Positions 24,665 to 35,615 are shown, counted from the first letter of the stretch. The stretch is DNA of 64,000 nt from Streptomyces sp. D2-8 (GCF_023184515.1 NZ_JAAHBP010000001.1:124001-188000); one strand, 5' to 3'. Made by a program: numbers and translations. Notes: generated by a model not told the origin, from the letters alone.

Positions 24665-25141
24665 ATGAACGAGACGATGGTCTGCGCGGTCGGCAGGGTG
24701 GCGACGCAGCCGGTGTACCGGGAGATGGCGTCCGGCCCGTCGGCGAGGTTCCGGCTGGCGGTGACCGCGCGCTACTGGGACCGCGAGAAGAACGCGTGGA
24801 CGGACGGGCACACCAACTTCTTCACGGTGTGGGCCAACCGCCAGCTGGCCACGAACACGGCGGCGTCGCTGACGGTTGGCGAGCCGGTGATCGTGCAGGG
24901 CAGGCTGAAGGTGCGGACCGATGTACGCGAGGGGCAGAGCTGGACCTCGGCGGACATCGACGCCGTGGCGATCGGCCACGATCTGGCCTGGGGCACCTCG
25001 GCCTTCAGGCGCGCGGGCAAGGCGGAGACCGTGCCCTCGCCGACGTCACCGGAGCCCAACTGGGAGACACCACAGGAGGGTTCCGCAGAACCTGCGGACG
25101 CAGGGACTCAACACCAGTTGGAGACAGCAGCCTTGACGTGA
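24665..25141 (+). CDS. ssbB: single-stranded DNA-binding protein SsbB
   Basis: A 158-residue OB-fold SSB. The fold covers about 1-115: MNETMVCAVGRVATQPVY, WTDGHTNFFTVWANRQLA and VIVQGRLKVRTDVREG. The tail is shorter than in SsbA and lacks the acidic DDDIPF end, as in the Streptomyces paralogue SsbB, which has been linked to chromosome segregation during sporulation. ATG 24665 is preceded by GGGAGGG at 7 nt. It is monocistronic. Confidence 0.88.
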   Translation: MNETMVCAVGRVATQPVYREMASGPSARFRLAVTARYWDREKNAWTDGHTNFFTVWANRQLATNTAASLTVGEPVIVQGRLKVRTDVREGQSWTSADIDAVAIGHDLAWGTSAFRRAGKAETVPSPTSPEPNWETPQEGSAEPADAGTQHQLETAALT

Positions 25142-25419
25142 CGTCAATCACCGGGACGCCCGTCCGAACCGCGGCTTATCGACGAATGTGCACCCAACGA
25201 CCAGCGGTGGATTTGTCGATAAGCCCTGCTCGCAGGGGATCTTGGCGATAACGATTCCGAGTCGGATCTCTCGTCCGACCGTCTGACCGGCGGGCGGCGT
25301 CTCCCACGTCCCTAGGATGCCGGACATGGTTCTCGGGACTCTTGTGTCCTGTGAGGCTTCTGATTCTGCTGGTGGGACCGTCCCCCCACGTCAACGGGTC
25401 CTGCTCGAAGGGGAATTTG

Positions 25420-26829
25420 GTGTTTGCTTCGTTCTCTGAGCTGTTCGTACGCAGGCGAGGGGCGGCTCGCCTCGCCACCGCCACGGTGGTGTCCGGGCTT
25501 GTCGCCGCGGGCGGGCTTGCCGGTGCCGGCCGGGCGGCCGCCGACGAGACGACGCAGAGACAGGGCGGAGCGGCCGCGACGATAGACGGCCTCAAGACGT
25601 ACGGCGCGGCCGTCATACACGCCGGCACCGGTGACCAGGAGATCTCGGCGGGCCTGTTCGAGATGTCCGTCGACGGCGGCGGCATGCTGCAGACGTACTG
25701 CGTCGACCTCCACAACCCCACGCAGCGGGACGCCAAGTACCACGAGACGCCTTGGAGCGGCACGTCCCTGGGCGCCAACAAGGACGCCGGCAAGATCCGC
25801 TGGATCCTGCAGAACTCCTACCCGCAGGTGAACGACCTCGCGACGCTGGCGCGCAAGGCGGGGGTGCGCGGTGCGCTGACCGAGCAGGACGCGGCGGCCG
25901 GTACACAGGTGGCGATCTGGCGCTACTCGGACGACGTGGCCGTCGACGCCCTCGACCCGCAGGCCGAGCAGCTCGCGGACCACCTGGAGAAGAGCGCCCG
26001 CAATCTGCCCGAGCCCCGGGCCTCGCTCACCCTCGAGCCCGCCGCGGTCTCCGGCCGGCCGGGGGAGCGGCTCGGACCGGTGACGGTGCGCACCAACGCC
26101 GGCAGCGCGACGGTCACCCCGCCCGCGGACGCTGCGACGAGCGGGGTGCGGATCGTCGACGAGCAGGGCAAGGCCGTCACCTCCACGTCCGACGGCGGGC
26201 AGGTGTTCTTCGACGTGCCCGAGGACGCGGCGGCGGGCACGGCGGAACTGGCCGTGCAGGCCTCCACCACCGTGCCGGTCGGCCGTGCCTTCGCCTCCGA
26301 GAGTCGCAGCCAGACGCAGATCCTGGCCGGCTCGAGCGAGTCGACGGTGTCCGCGACGGCCGGGGCGACCTGGGCGAAGCAGGGACCGATCCCGGCGCTG
26401 TCGGCGGCGAAGAACTGCGCCGGGGGCGGTGTCGACGTCATCGCGTCCAACAAGGGCGACGAGCCGTTCACCTTCGAGCTGGCCGGCCTGGAGCACACCA
26501 TCGCCGCGGGCGAGTCCCGCACGGTGACGGTCCCGCTCCAGGAGGACCAGGCCTACGACTTCACGATCCACGGCCCCGGCGGCTTCGAGAAGCGCTTCAC
26601 CGGCATGCTGGACTGCCGGACCCGCGGCAGCGACACCGGCACCACCACCCAGACCCTCAGCGAACCGAGCCCGGCGACGGTGGGCGGCACGGCCACGGAC
26701 ACCAACCTCGCCGAAACGGGCAGCTCCGGCATGACTCCCCTGATCGCGGGCGTCGCCATCGGCTTCGTCCTGATCGGCGGGGCGACACTGATCGTGCTGC
26801 GGCGCCGGGAGGCGACGGCGGGGGAGTGA
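25420..26829 (+). CDS. thioester-domain surface protein with LAETG sortase signal
   Basis: A 469-residue cell-wall protein. A signal peptide (about 1-43) is followed by a thioester domain in which Cys94 (LQTYCVDLHN) and Gln163 (GTQVAIWRYS) should form an internal Cys-Gln thioester able to bond covalently to target amines. Two or more beta-rich repeats lie at about 195-420. The C-terminus has LAETG (430-434), a hydrophobic helix and an RRRE tail, the signal for an actinobacterial class E sortase. It probably sits on hyphae as an adhesive or matrix-linking protein. The start GTG follows AAGGGGAA. Confidence 0.88.
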   Translation: MFASFSELFVRRRGAARLATATVVSGLVAAGGLAGAGRAAADETTQRQGGAAATIDGLKTYGAAVIHAGTGDQEISAGLFEMSVDGGGMLQTYCVDLHNPTQRDAKYHETPWSGTSLGANKDAGKIRWILQNSYPQVNDLATLARKAGVRGALTEQDAAAGTQVAIWRYSDDVAVDALDPQAEQLADHLEKSARNLPEPRASLTLEPAAVSGRPGERLGPVTVRTNAGSATVTPPADAATSGVRIVDEQGKAVTSTSDGGQVFFDVPEDAAAGTAELAVQASTTVPVGRAFASESRSQTQILAGSSESTVSATAGATWAKQGPIPALSAAKNCAGGGVDVIASNKGDEPFTFELAGLEHTIAAGESRTVTVPLQEDQAYDFTIHGPGGFEKRFTGMLDCRTRGSDTGTTTQTLSEPSPATVGGTATDTNLAETGSSGMTPLIAGVAIGFVLIGGATLIVLRRREATAGE

Positions 26830-27170
26830 CTCGCGGCGAACGCCGCATCGGCCCTCGGGCGCCGAGGTGGTGCTGCTCGCGCAGGGGCGGGTGCGTCCGG
26901 CATTCGAGGTGACTGAGCGCCGGCGGCCGCCCCGCGCGAGCGGCCTCCCCCTCAGCCGCGAAACCCCAGCCAACAGCCCCCGCTCCCTGCGAATGACCAC
27001 CCATGGGCAGCCGTACGGCAAGGGGCGGGCGTCGGCCAAGGCCCCGGACGAATCATGGTCCGGAGCCTATGACCCCTCCAGACACACACGCCTTCGGGTC
27101 CACGGCCGACCAGAGGCCAGCCGGAACGGGGCGTGCGGCCACGGGAGCCCTCGCGCCCGCCGGCCGTCAG
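26830..27170. other. intergenic region between convergent genes
   Basis: 341 bp between the sortase substrate and a minus-strand hypothetical gene. A small GCGGC/GCCGC hairpin lies just past the first stop (about 26832-26846). I see no gene or strong terminator otherwise. Confidence 0.4.
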
Positions 27171-27935
27171 TCACCGGTAGCCGGGCCAGTGCGGATCGGC
27201 CCAGCGGTCCTCACCGGTGAGCCCGAGCAGCCGTACCCGGTGCCGCAGATCCGCCGATGCGCCCGACTCGCGGAGCCGCACCGCAGCGTGGCCGAGGAGC
27301 CAGGCGACCAGTTCGGCGCGCAGCTCCTCCGCGTCGTGCTCGTACCAGCCGACGCCCCACGGCAGCCGCTCTCCCAGGAGCTCGCACTCCCATTCCGAGG
27401 CCGCCTCGACGAGACGTCGGCCGCTGAGGTACCCGGTCTGCTCTTCCCAGTCGGCAAGCCAAGGTCCGAGCGTTCCGGACGCCTCGGCACACATTGCGAA
27501 GACCTGGTGCGCCGGGACGGCCGCATCGGGATCGGTGAGGGTCTGTACCCACCAGGCATGCAAAAACTCGCGTACCGAAGCGGCCTGTTCTTCGGGCCAT
27601 TGCTGCCAGCGGCCGCGGGCGAACGAGAATCCGGCCTCTTCCAAGCCGAACAGGGGTTCCGCCCGACCCGCGACCAGGACCGTGGCGAACTGCGGCAGGA
27701 CGCGGCGCAGCACGGCCGCGTGATCGGTCCAGTCGATGGCCTGCCAGGTCCGGCGCAGAAGGTCCGGCTCCAGCTCCACATCCGGCGTCTTCAGAAGGGA
27801 GAGTTCTTCCGGGCTGCCCCAGTGGCATTCGCAGTTGTGCTCGTCCGGGTGCGCGGTCATGCCGCGGAAGGTGACGGAGAGGTTCTCCAGGGCGGCGCTG
27901 AGGCGGCGGCGTGCCGGACTTGGGGCGAGAGGCAT
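27171..27935 (-). CDS. hypothetical protein, actinobacterial
   Basis: A 254-residue soluble protein, rich in Trp and acidic residues (RTWQAIDWTDHAAVL, FLHAWWVQTLTDPDA, GVGWYEHDAEELR). No catalytic motif or known domain is recognised. A CxC pair (NCECHWG) occurs near residue 35. It lies 56 bp downstream of the truncated HAD gene on the same strand. An internal ATG (residue 26) before TAHPDEHN is an alternative start. The regular codon use supports a real gene. Confidence 0.6.
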   Translation of the reverse strand: MPLAPSPARRRLSAALENLSVTFRGMTAHPDEHNCECHWGSPEELSLLKTPDVELEPDLLRRTWQAIDWTDHAAVLRRVLPQFATVLVAGRAEPLFGLEEAGFSFARGRWQQWPEEQAASVREFLHAWWVQTLTDPDAAVPAHQVFAMCAEASGTLGPWLADWEEQTGYLSGRRLVEAASEWECELLGERLPWGVGWYEHDAEELRAELVAWLLGHAAVRLRESGASADLRHRVRLLGLTGEDRWADPHWPGYR

Positions 27936-27991
27936 GAGAGGCCCGGCCTTCGTGGACTCCGTACGGCTTCCGCCGGCCGAAGACCGCCACG

Positions 27992-28318
27992 CTACCCGGT
28001 GAGACGGCGCCTTGCACCGGCCGCCCCGGGATCGGGGTCAGGCTGCGAGAGGGACCTGCTCGCCCTTTCCGGGATCCGGTAGTGGGCGACGACCTCGTTG
28101 GCCTCCTCCATCCAGGTCGTGGCCCAGACGAGACGGCAGTCCAGCGCCATGAGACGCGCCCCGACCTCGGCGTCGAGCCGCCTCAACAGCGGGTTGCCTT
28201 GATCTGCGGACGTCGGGGCGCCGACAGGGGCGGCCTGCGGGTGACCGCACGACGAGCCGAAGGGGATGAGCGGACCATCGACGTCAAGGAAGAGAAGGGT
28301 GCGCTCCGCGCTTGTCAC
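27992..28318 (-). pseudogene. truncated HAD-superfamily protein
   Basis: 108 residues starting at a GTG. The N-terminus has the HAD nucleophile motif LLFLDVDGPLIPFG, and later RLVWATTWMEEANEVV, both typical of a Streptomyces HAD-like family. Family members continue for a further 60-80 residues with the second acidic motif and a conserved Trp-rich end. Here the frame turns to PDPDPGAAGARRRLTG and stops, and no continuation is evident in the other two frames. It is either a decayed gene or a short variant. Confidence 0.55.
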
Positions 28319-28501
28319 GGCGGCACCATAGCCCGGCGCGGTACCGGCGGCGACCGTCAACGACGGTCGAGTCCCCCGGTCGCCACCACGAACCCCCAGG
28401 TCACAGCCCCCCACCCATACGCGTTTCCACCCAGGGGTAGCGGTACGGCAAGATGGGGTGTATCTGCCCACTGCCAGTTTCAAGCTGCCGGACGGTTTCT
28501 C

Positions 28502-30166
<1,665 letters not shown>

Positions 30167-30172
30167 TCGATC

Positions 30173-30586
30173 TTGCGGCACATCTACCGCTGCCCACTGC
30201 GCTGGGCGGACATGGACGCGTACGGCCACGTCAACAACGTGGTGTTCCTCCGCTACCTGGAGGAAGCCCGTATCGACTTCCTGTTCCGCCCGGAGAAGGA
30301 CTTCAAGCAGGGGTCCGTGGTGGCACGCCATGAGATCGACTACAAGCGGCAGCTCGTCCACCGGCACCACCCGGTGGACATCGAGCTGTGGGTCACCGAG
30401 ATCAGGGCCGCGTCCTTCACCCTCACCTACGAGGTGAAGGACGACGACCAGGTCTATGTGCGGGCCTCGACGGTGATCGTGCCGTTCGACTTCGAAGCGC
30501 AGCGCCCGCGCCGGATCACCGCGGAGGAACGCGAGTTCCTCCGCGAGTACAGGGATGACGCCGAGGAGGAGGCCGTCGCCGCATGA
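30173..30586 (+). CDS. hotdog-fold acyl-CoA thioesterase (4HBT family)
   Basis: A 137-residue single-hotdog protein. The active-site motif RWADMDAYGHVNNVVFLRYL matches the 4-hydroxybenzoyl-CoA thioesterase family, in which the Asp acts on the thioester. It probably hydrolyses an acyl-CoA; the substrate is unknown. The start is TTG 30173, 6 bp after ettA. Its TGA overlaps the ATG of the next gene. Confidence 0.88.
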   Translation: MRHIYRCPLRWADMDAYGHVNNVVFLRYLEEARIDFLFRPEKDFKQGSVVARHEIDYKRQLVHRHHPVDIELWVTEIRAASFTLTYEVKDDDQVYVRASTVIVPFDFEAQRPRRITAEEREFLREYRDDAEEEAVAA

Positions 30587-31251
30587 CGGTGCTCCACCTC
30601 GCCGACGAGGGGGAGGCGGCGGATCTCGCGGCCTTCCTCTCCCGGCTGCTCCACTACGACCGTGGAGCCGCGGTGCGTCTGCAGGCGGCGGGCACCGCAC
30701 TGGCCGTCTTCGGGCGGCCGCCGTCCTTCGAGGTGCTCGCCGTGCGGGCGGTGCGGCTGGCCAAGCCGTACGAGAAGGGGCTCGAGGCCACGCTGGACGT
30801 GACCGTGTCCGCCGGTGAGTTCCTGGAGTCGGTGGACGAGAAGGCCGCGACGGCCGTCGTGCCGGGCGCGGTGACCGGGCCGCCATGGGCGGGTGTGCTG
30901 CCACCCCGCGGAGGCTGGCGCGCCGAGCCGGGGCTGCCGGCGCCGGACGACCTGCGGTCCCTGGTCGCCGCCGTGGTCGCCGAGTTCCGCTCCCGTACCC
31001 AGGAGCTGCCCTCCGAGCAGCGGACACGGGCCGAGCTGGACCGCATCGGGCGGGACATCTGGTCCCGTACGGTCGGGGACACCCGGCTCCCCGTCCGGGC
31101 CGTGCACGCGGCGCAGTCCCTCGGCTTCCTGCGGCCCGGGGTGCCGCCGGCGCTGTTCTCGTCGGGCGCGTGGCTGAGGCTGCGCACGCCGTACGGGTCC
31201 ATCGCCGTACGACGTGCCGGGCTCGGGGCGCTGGACGTCAGCGTCCGCTGA
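30583..31251 (+). CDS. conserved hypothetical protein coupled to the thioesterase
   Basis: A 222-residue soluble protein of unknown function, ATGA-overlapped with the thioesterase. The N-terminal half is an alpha/beta domain (HLADEGEAADLAAFLSRLLH, VLAVRAVRLAKPYE); the C-terminal part is basic. No motif of known function. The tight link to ettA and the thioesterase is the only functional clue. Confidence 0.7.
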   Translation: MTVLHLADEGEAADLAAFLSRLLHYDRGAAVRLQAAGTALAVFGRPPSFEVLAVRAVRLAKPYEKGLEATLDVTVSAGEFLESVDEKAATAVVPGAVTGPPWAGVLPPRGGWRAEPGLPAPDDLRSLVAAVVAEFRSRTQELPSEQRTRAELDRIGRDIWSRTVGDTRLPVRAVHAAQSLGFLRPGVPPALFSSGAWLRLRTPYGSIAVRRAGLGALDVSVR

Positions 31252-31269
31252 CCTGGCCCTCGAAGTCCG

Positions 31270-31683
31270 TCAGCCCTCGGTGTTGACCATCGAGGCCGCC
31301 GCGTACGTCAGGTAGTTCCACAGCGTGTGCTCGTGCTCCTCGGACAGGCCGAGTTCCTCGACGGCGACCCGCATGTGCTTCAGCCACGCGTCGTGCGCCG
31401 CCCGGTCGACCGCGAAGGGCGCGTGCCGCATCCGCAGCCGCGGGTGGCCGCGGTTCTCGCTGTACGTCGTGGGGCCGCCCCAGTACTGGATGAGGAACAG
31501 CGTGAAGCGCTCCTCGGCCGGGCCCAGGTCCTCCTCGGGGTACATGGGCCGCAGCAGCGGGTCCTCGGCGACTCCCTCGTAGAAACGGTGGACGAGCCGA
31601 CGGAAGGTCTCCTCCCCGCCGACCTGCTCGTAGAAGGTCTGCTCCTGAAGCGTGCCGCGCCGAATCTCATTCACGCGATCCAT
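31270..31683 (-). CDS. glbO: group II truncated haemoglobin (TrHbO type)
   Basis: A 137-residue 2-over-2 globin. It shows FYEQVGGEETFRRLVHRFY, with the B10 Tyr, LFLIQYWGGPTTYSENRG with the E-helix, proximal His in RLRMRHAPF, and G8 Trp in AHDAWLKHM, as in mycobacterial GlbO. The likely role is oxygen or NO handling and redox protection. ATG 31683 is used; a GTG at 31674 (VNEIRRG) is equally plausible. It is divergent from the methyltransferase, sharing a 63-bp control region. Confidence 0.9.
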   Translation of the reverse strand: MDRVNEIRRGTLQEQTFYEQVGGEETFRRLVHRFYEGVAEDPLLRPMYPEEDLGPAEERFTLFLIQYWGGPTTYSENRGHPRLRMRHAPFAVDRAAHDAWLKHMRVAVEELGLSEEHEHTLWNYLTYAAASMVNTEG

Positions 31684-31746
31684 GGTCTCAGACGCCCCGG
31701 CATAGGACTCAAGACCTAGGACCCTGCCCGCCCCTACTGTGGAGAC

Positions 31747-32730
31747 ATGGGCGGTTACGCACCCGGCAGGAAGCTCGACGATCTCGCCGCCGCCGCGCGG
31801 GCGGCGCTGGTGCGGCGGATCGAGGAGAGCGGGGCCTGGGCGGCCGATCCGGGCTGGCGGGAGGCCTTCGCGGCGGTCCCGCGGCACCTCTTCGTGCCGT
31901 ACTACTACGTCGGTGTCGCCGGCGGCTACGAACGCCGCTGGGGCGAGAGCACCGACCCCGCGGCGCGCGAGCGGTGGCTGCGGGGCGCCTACGAGGACAC
32001 CCCGCTGGCCACCCGGCTGCGCGACGGCGAGCTGCTGTCCTCCAGCAGCCAGCCGTCCCTGATGGCGGGCATGCTGGCCGCGCTGGGCGTCGCGGACGGC
32101 CATACGGTCCTGGAGATCGGCGCCGGCACCGGCTACAACGCGGCGCTGCTGGCCCATCGGCTGGGCGACGACAAGGTCACCACCGTCGACCTCGACCCGG
32201 AGATCACCGAGTCGGCCCGCCGGCACCTGGCCGCGGCCGGGTACCACCCGGTCGTCGTCACCGGCGACGGCGCCCGGGGCGTGCCGGAGCGCGCGCCGTT
32301 CGACCGGATCATCGCCACCTGCGCCCTGAGCGGCGTGCCACGCGCCTGGGTGGCCCAGAGCCGCCCCGGCGGCCGGATCCTCATGCCGCTCGCCACCGGC
32401 CTGATCGTGCTCACGGTGACCGGTGCGGGGCATGCCGAGGGACCCTTCCTGCACACGCCCGCCTACTTCGTGCCGCTGCGCGGCGCCGGCCGGCCCGGGG
32501 GCGAGCCGGTCCAGCTGGGCGGGGTGCCGCGCCGGGCCCGGGAGGACGACCTGTTCCGGTTCCTGCTGGCCCTGACCCGCGGCAGCCTCGACCCCCAGGA
32601 GGCGCACGCGCTGTGGGAGCAGGAGGGCAGGCCGCAGCGCGAGCGCTACGGCATCACGGTCAGCGGTGAGCGGGAGTGGGCCTGGCTGGACGACCCGGAG
32701 GGGCCGTACGCCTGGCCCCTCCCGTCGTGA
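31747..32730 (+). CDS. PIMT-like protein methyltransferase
   Basis: A 327-residue SAM-dependent methyltransferase of the protein-L-isoaspartate O-methyltransferase family. The substrate loop LSSSSQPSLMAGMLAALG replaces the usual TISAP-type loop; SAM motif I is VLEIGAGTGYNAALLA, then TTVDLDPEI, and the post-II region is RIIATCALSGVPRAWV. A C-terminal extension of about 90 residues goes beyond classical PIMT, so it may modify other protein carboxylates. It ends 6 bp before the convergent FHA gene. Confidence 0.82.
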   Translation: MGGYAPGRKLDDLAAAARAALVRRIEESGAWAADPGWREAFAAVPRHLFVPYYYVGVAGGYERRWGESTDPAARERWLRGAYEDTPLATRLRDGELLSSSSQPSLMAGMLAALGVADGHTVLEIGAGTGYNAALLAHRLGDDKVTTVDLDPEITESARRHLAAAGYHPVVVTGDGARGVPERAPFDRIIATCALSGVPRAWVAQSRPGGRILMPLATGLIVLTVTGAGHAEGPFLHTPAYFVPLRGAGRPGGEPVQLGGVPRRAREDDLFRFLLALTRGSLDPQEAHALWEQEGRPQRERYGITVSGEREWAWLDDPEGPYAWPLPS

Positions 32731-32736
32731 CGGGTC

Positions 32737-34158
32737 TCAGCCGCGCCGGATGGTGATGGTCGTCCAGGCGCCCACGTGCACCCGGTCGCCGTCCTGCAGC
32801 GGTACGGGGACGAACGGCTGGATCGGTTCCTCCGAGCCGTTGACCGTCGTGCCGTTCGTCGAGTTCTGGTCGACGACCGCCCAGCTGCCGTCCGGCTGCT
32901 GGACCAGCACCGCGTGCTGGTGCGAGACGCCCGGGTCCTCCGGTGGCGTCGACAGGTCGATGTCGGGGGTGTCGCCGGTGGAGTGCCGGCGGCGGCCGAT
33001 CGTGAGCTGGTTGCCGGTGAGCGTGCGCTGCTGCTCGGGCGAGTACGCGGGCAGGTTCAGGCCGGTGGCCTCCGGGCCGGAGCGCTGCATCATCGCCATG
33101 AAGTAGTCGCGGTCCGGGCCGATGGTCGCCGTCCACGTCGCGGGTCCCTGCGGCTGCTGCGGGAAGCCACCGGGGCCGGGCGGGGCCTGGGTCGCGCCGG
33201 GCTGCGGGTAGCCGTAGCCGCCCTGGCCGGGACCGCCGGGACCGCCATGGCCGCCCGGGCCGGATGTCGGTGGGGAGATCACCCAGTCGTCGTCACCGCC
33301 GAAGGACGGACCGCCCTGCTGCCCGGGCCGCTGGGTCTCCTGCGGGAATCCGGGCGGGGCCGGGGGGCCGGACTGGTGGAAGGCCTGCGGAGCACCGCCG
33401 GGACCACCGGGTCCACCGGGACCACCGGGTCCACCGGGACCACCGGGTCCGGGCGGGGGCGGGACCGGCCGGGAGGGGTCGGCACCGAAGCCACCGGGAC
33501 CACCCGGGCCGGGAGGGCCGCCGAAGCCACCGGGACCACCCGGGCCGGGAGGGCCGCCGAAGCCACCGGGGCCGCCCGGGCCGGGCGAGGTCGGGGCAGG
33601 GCCGGGCTGCGGGTAGCCGTAGCCACCGCCCTGAGGGCCGCCGGGGCCGCCCGGGCCGGGGCGGCCGGACGGGTCGCCGCCGAACGGCGGGATCGGCTCG
33701 GCCGGGCGGTTCACCTGCGACGGGCGGGAGCCCTGGTACTCGTAGGAGTCACCGCCGCCGTACGACGGGCCGGGGGGCGGGCCGCCCTGCTGGCCCGGTG
33801 GCTGGAAACGCACACCGGGGCCGGGCGGCGGGGCCGCGGGGGTGTACGACGTCGCCGTGTTCGTCAGGAAGTTCCACCGGCACTCCTCGCAGAACGGCGC
33901 GCCGCCCTCACGCGGCGTACGGCACTGCGGGCAGAGCTCCGGCTCGGCGTTCGGCACGGAGGACAGGTGCGGCGGGCGTCCGCCGGGCTGGCCACCGGGG
34001 CCCTGGGGGCCACCCGGGCCGCCGGCGGGGGGCGGGAAGCCGTAGCCGCCGGGCGGCGGCGGGGGAGGAGGCGGAGGCACGGCACCCGCCATGCGGTGAC
34101 CGCAGACCTCGCACCAGTCGTCGGAACCCGACTGGTGTCCGTTCGGGCAGGTCGGCAT
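32737..34158 (-). CDS. zinc-ribbon, collagen-like and FHA-domain protein
   Basis: A 473-residue protein: zinc ribbon (MPTCPNGHQ ... WCEVCGHRM), proline run, a second ribbon (LCPQCRTP ... FCEECRWNF), a long Gly/Pro-rich repeat region (about 100-340), and a C-terminal FHA domain (about 395-470) with LTIGRRRHS, SHQHAVLV and NSTNGTTVNG. FHA domains bind phosphothreonine, so this is the likely reader of PknG or another kinase. It is last in the glnX-glnH-pknG-phosphatase-VWA series and may be the local counterpart of GarA, though GarA is much shorter and lacks the repeat region. Confidence 0.9.
   Translation of the reverse strand: MPTCPNGHQSGSDDWCEVCGHRMAGAVPPPPPPPPPGGYGFPPPAGGPGGPQGPGGQPGGRPPHLSSVPNAEPELCPQCRTPREGGAPFCEECRWNFLTNTATSYTPAAPPPGPGVRFQPPGQQGGPPPGPSYGGGDSYEYQGSRPSQVNRPAEPIPPFGGDPSGRPGPGGPGGPQGGGYGYPQPGPAPTSPGPGGPGGFGGPPGPGGPGGFGGPPGPGGPGGFGADPSRPVPPPPGPGGPGGPGGPGGPGGPGGAPQAFHQSGPPAPPGFPQETQRPGQQGGPSFGGDDDWVISPPTSGPGGHGGPGGPGQGGYGYPQPGATQAPPGPGGFPQQPQGPATWTATIGPDRDYFMAMMQRSGPEATGLNLPAYSPEQQRTLTGNQLTIGRRRHSTGDTPDIDLSTPPEDPGVSHQHAVLVQQPDGSWAVVDQNSTNGTTVNGSEEPIQPFVPVPLQDGDRVHVGAWTTITIRRG
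33398..33592 (-). repeat. tandem repeats encoding GGPG-type sequence
   Basis: Two adjoining arrays inside the FHA gene. About 33398-33450 has period 18 bp around ACCACCGGGTCCACCGGG. From 33485 to about 33592 there are three copies of a 36-bp unit, the first two essentially identical, giving the 12-residue unit GFGGPPGPGGPG. Periods are multiples of three. Confidence 0.8.
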
Positions 34159-34189
34159 GTCGGCGCGTCCCTCCTTCGATCTCTTCAGG

Positions 34190-35536
34190 TCACTTCTTCA
34201 CGCGAACAGTCTTGGTGGAACGGGTTTCGAGCGTCATCTCGTCAGCCTCCGCGACCTTCGCCTTCAGTCGCACAGTACCGGTCGCGGCATCGACCACGTC
34301 CACCACCTTCGCAAGCAGTTTCGCAGTATCGGCGTTCCCGGAGGCACTCGCGAGCTGAACGGCCCGGCCCAGTTTGGCCGTTGCTCCATCCATATCGCCC
34401 GACTTGCGAAGATCCAGCCCTTGTCGGATGACTTGCGCCAGTTCGGCCTGCCCGGTGTAGTGGGCGACCTGAGGGTTGATCGACGTCGACGCGACCATGT
34501 CGTCCGTCCACACGGCCCGCACCAGACCCTGCGCGCCCAGGTTCTGGACGCTGCCGTCGGGTTGCGGAATGACCAGTGAGAGCCGGGCCGCCAGCATCTC
34601 CTGGCCGATGTTCGCGACCGGGACCTCGACGCAGACGTGGTAGTCACGGGACTCATCTCCCCAGGAACCAAGGGGATAGTCGCCGGCGCGCGGACTCGCC
34701 TCGGTGCGCCGGCCGGTCAGGTCCTCGACCGTCGGCGCGACCTGCTTGACGAACTTCACGGTCGTGTCGACGGGGGTCCACAGCCGCAGGGAGACGTCCG
34801 CGACCTCCTTGCCCATCGCCGTCTCCATCATCTGTGTGAAGTCGGCGGCGAGCGCGGCGGGATCGGCGACGATGTCGGCGGTGCCGAGCAGGGCGGAGGC
34901 GATCCCTGTGACTTCTTTCACTTCCCAGTCGGTGCCCACGCCGCGTGCGTCACACGTGAAGCGCCCGGCGCACGCGTCGAGCGCCGCCTTCAGGTCCTGG
35001 GGCGACTCGTGTTCGTTGCGGCCGTCGGTGAGCAGGATGCCGTGCCGGATCGCGACGTCCGCGGACGACAGCAGGCGGTCGGCCAGTTTCAGCCAGGTGC
35101 CGATGGCCGTACCGCCGCCCGCGCTGAACGAGCGCAGTGCCTGCTTGGCCTGCCCGCGGGTGGTGGCGTCGGCGACCGCGACGCGCCCGCCGCCCGGGTA
35201 GACCTCCTTCGCCACGTGCGTCCCGCCGATCACCGCGAAGTGCACGCCGTCGCGCAGGGTGTCGATCGCCGCGGCCGTGGCGTCGCGGGCGTTGCGCATC
35301 TTCGTCGGCGGGTAGTCCATCGACCCCGAGCAGTCGACCATGACCGCCACGGCCGCGGACGGGCCCTGGCCGGGCGAGTAGAGGTGGGGCGCCGCGACCG
35401 CGCTGCCGATCGTGCCGCCGCCGGTCGCCGTCACCGTGACGATGGCGTTGACCTCGCCGGCGCCCTCCGGCAGGTACTCGTTCTGGTACACGTCCACCGT
35501 GAACTGGGGCACGTTCGACTTCGAGAAAATGGCCAT
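34190..35536 (-). CDS. von Willebrand factor A domain protein
   Basis: A 448-residue cytoplasmic-looking protein. The VWA domain (about 55-245) has the MIDAS motif MVDCSGSMDYPP, with Thr and Asp sites later (LLTDGRNEHES). The C-terminal half is beta-rich followed by a helical tail. Such domains bind partners through a metal ion. It is the sixth of seven genes in the PknG operon and may scaffold or be a substrate; the exact role is unknown. Start ATG is preceded by GAGGGGG. Confidence 0.85.
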   Translation of the reverse strand: MAIFSKSNVPQFTVDVYQNEYLPEGAGEVNAIVTVTATGGGTIGSAVAAPHLYSPGQGPSAAVAVMVDCSGSMDYPPTKMRNARDATAAAIDTLRDGVHFAVIGGTHVAKEVYPGGGRVAVADATTRGQAKQALRSFSAGGGTAIGTWLKLADRLLSSADVAIRHGILLTDGRNEHESPQDLKAALDACAGRFTCDARGVGTDWEVKEVTGIASALLGTADIVADPAALAADFTQMMETAMGKEVADVSLRLWTPVDTTVKFVKQVAPTVEDLTGRRTEASPRAGDYPLGSWGDESRDYHVCVEVPVANIGQEMLAARLSLVIPQPDGSVQNLGAQGLVRAVWTDDMVASTSINPQVAHYTGQAELAQVIRQGLDLRKSGDMDGATAKLGRAVQLASASGNADTAKLLAKVVDVVDAATGTVRLKAKVAEADEMTLETRSTKTVRVKK

Positions 35537-35589
35537 GCCTGCTTCGATCCCCCTCGAAAGCCCCCACCTTCAGCGGGGTGATGACGGTA

Positions 35590-35615
35590 GGCGGACCGGT
35601 CCCCTCCGGTCCGCC
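35590..35615 (-). terminator. hairpin between phosphatase and VWA genes
   Basis: 10-bp perfect stem GGCGGACCGG / CCGGTCCGCC with a 6-nt loop, in the 100-bp gap inside the operon. No U-run. It could reduce readthrough or protect the upstream mRNA. Confidence 0.5.

Noticed and set aside
20843..24979. Open frame of nearly 1,400 codons on the minus strand
   Set aside because: Antisense to both GTPases and part of ssbB; no domain and shadow-like His/Arg-rich composition.
33398..33592. Regular repeats resembling a CRISPR array
   Set aside because: Units are contiguous without unique spacers and encode an in-frame Gly/Pro tract.
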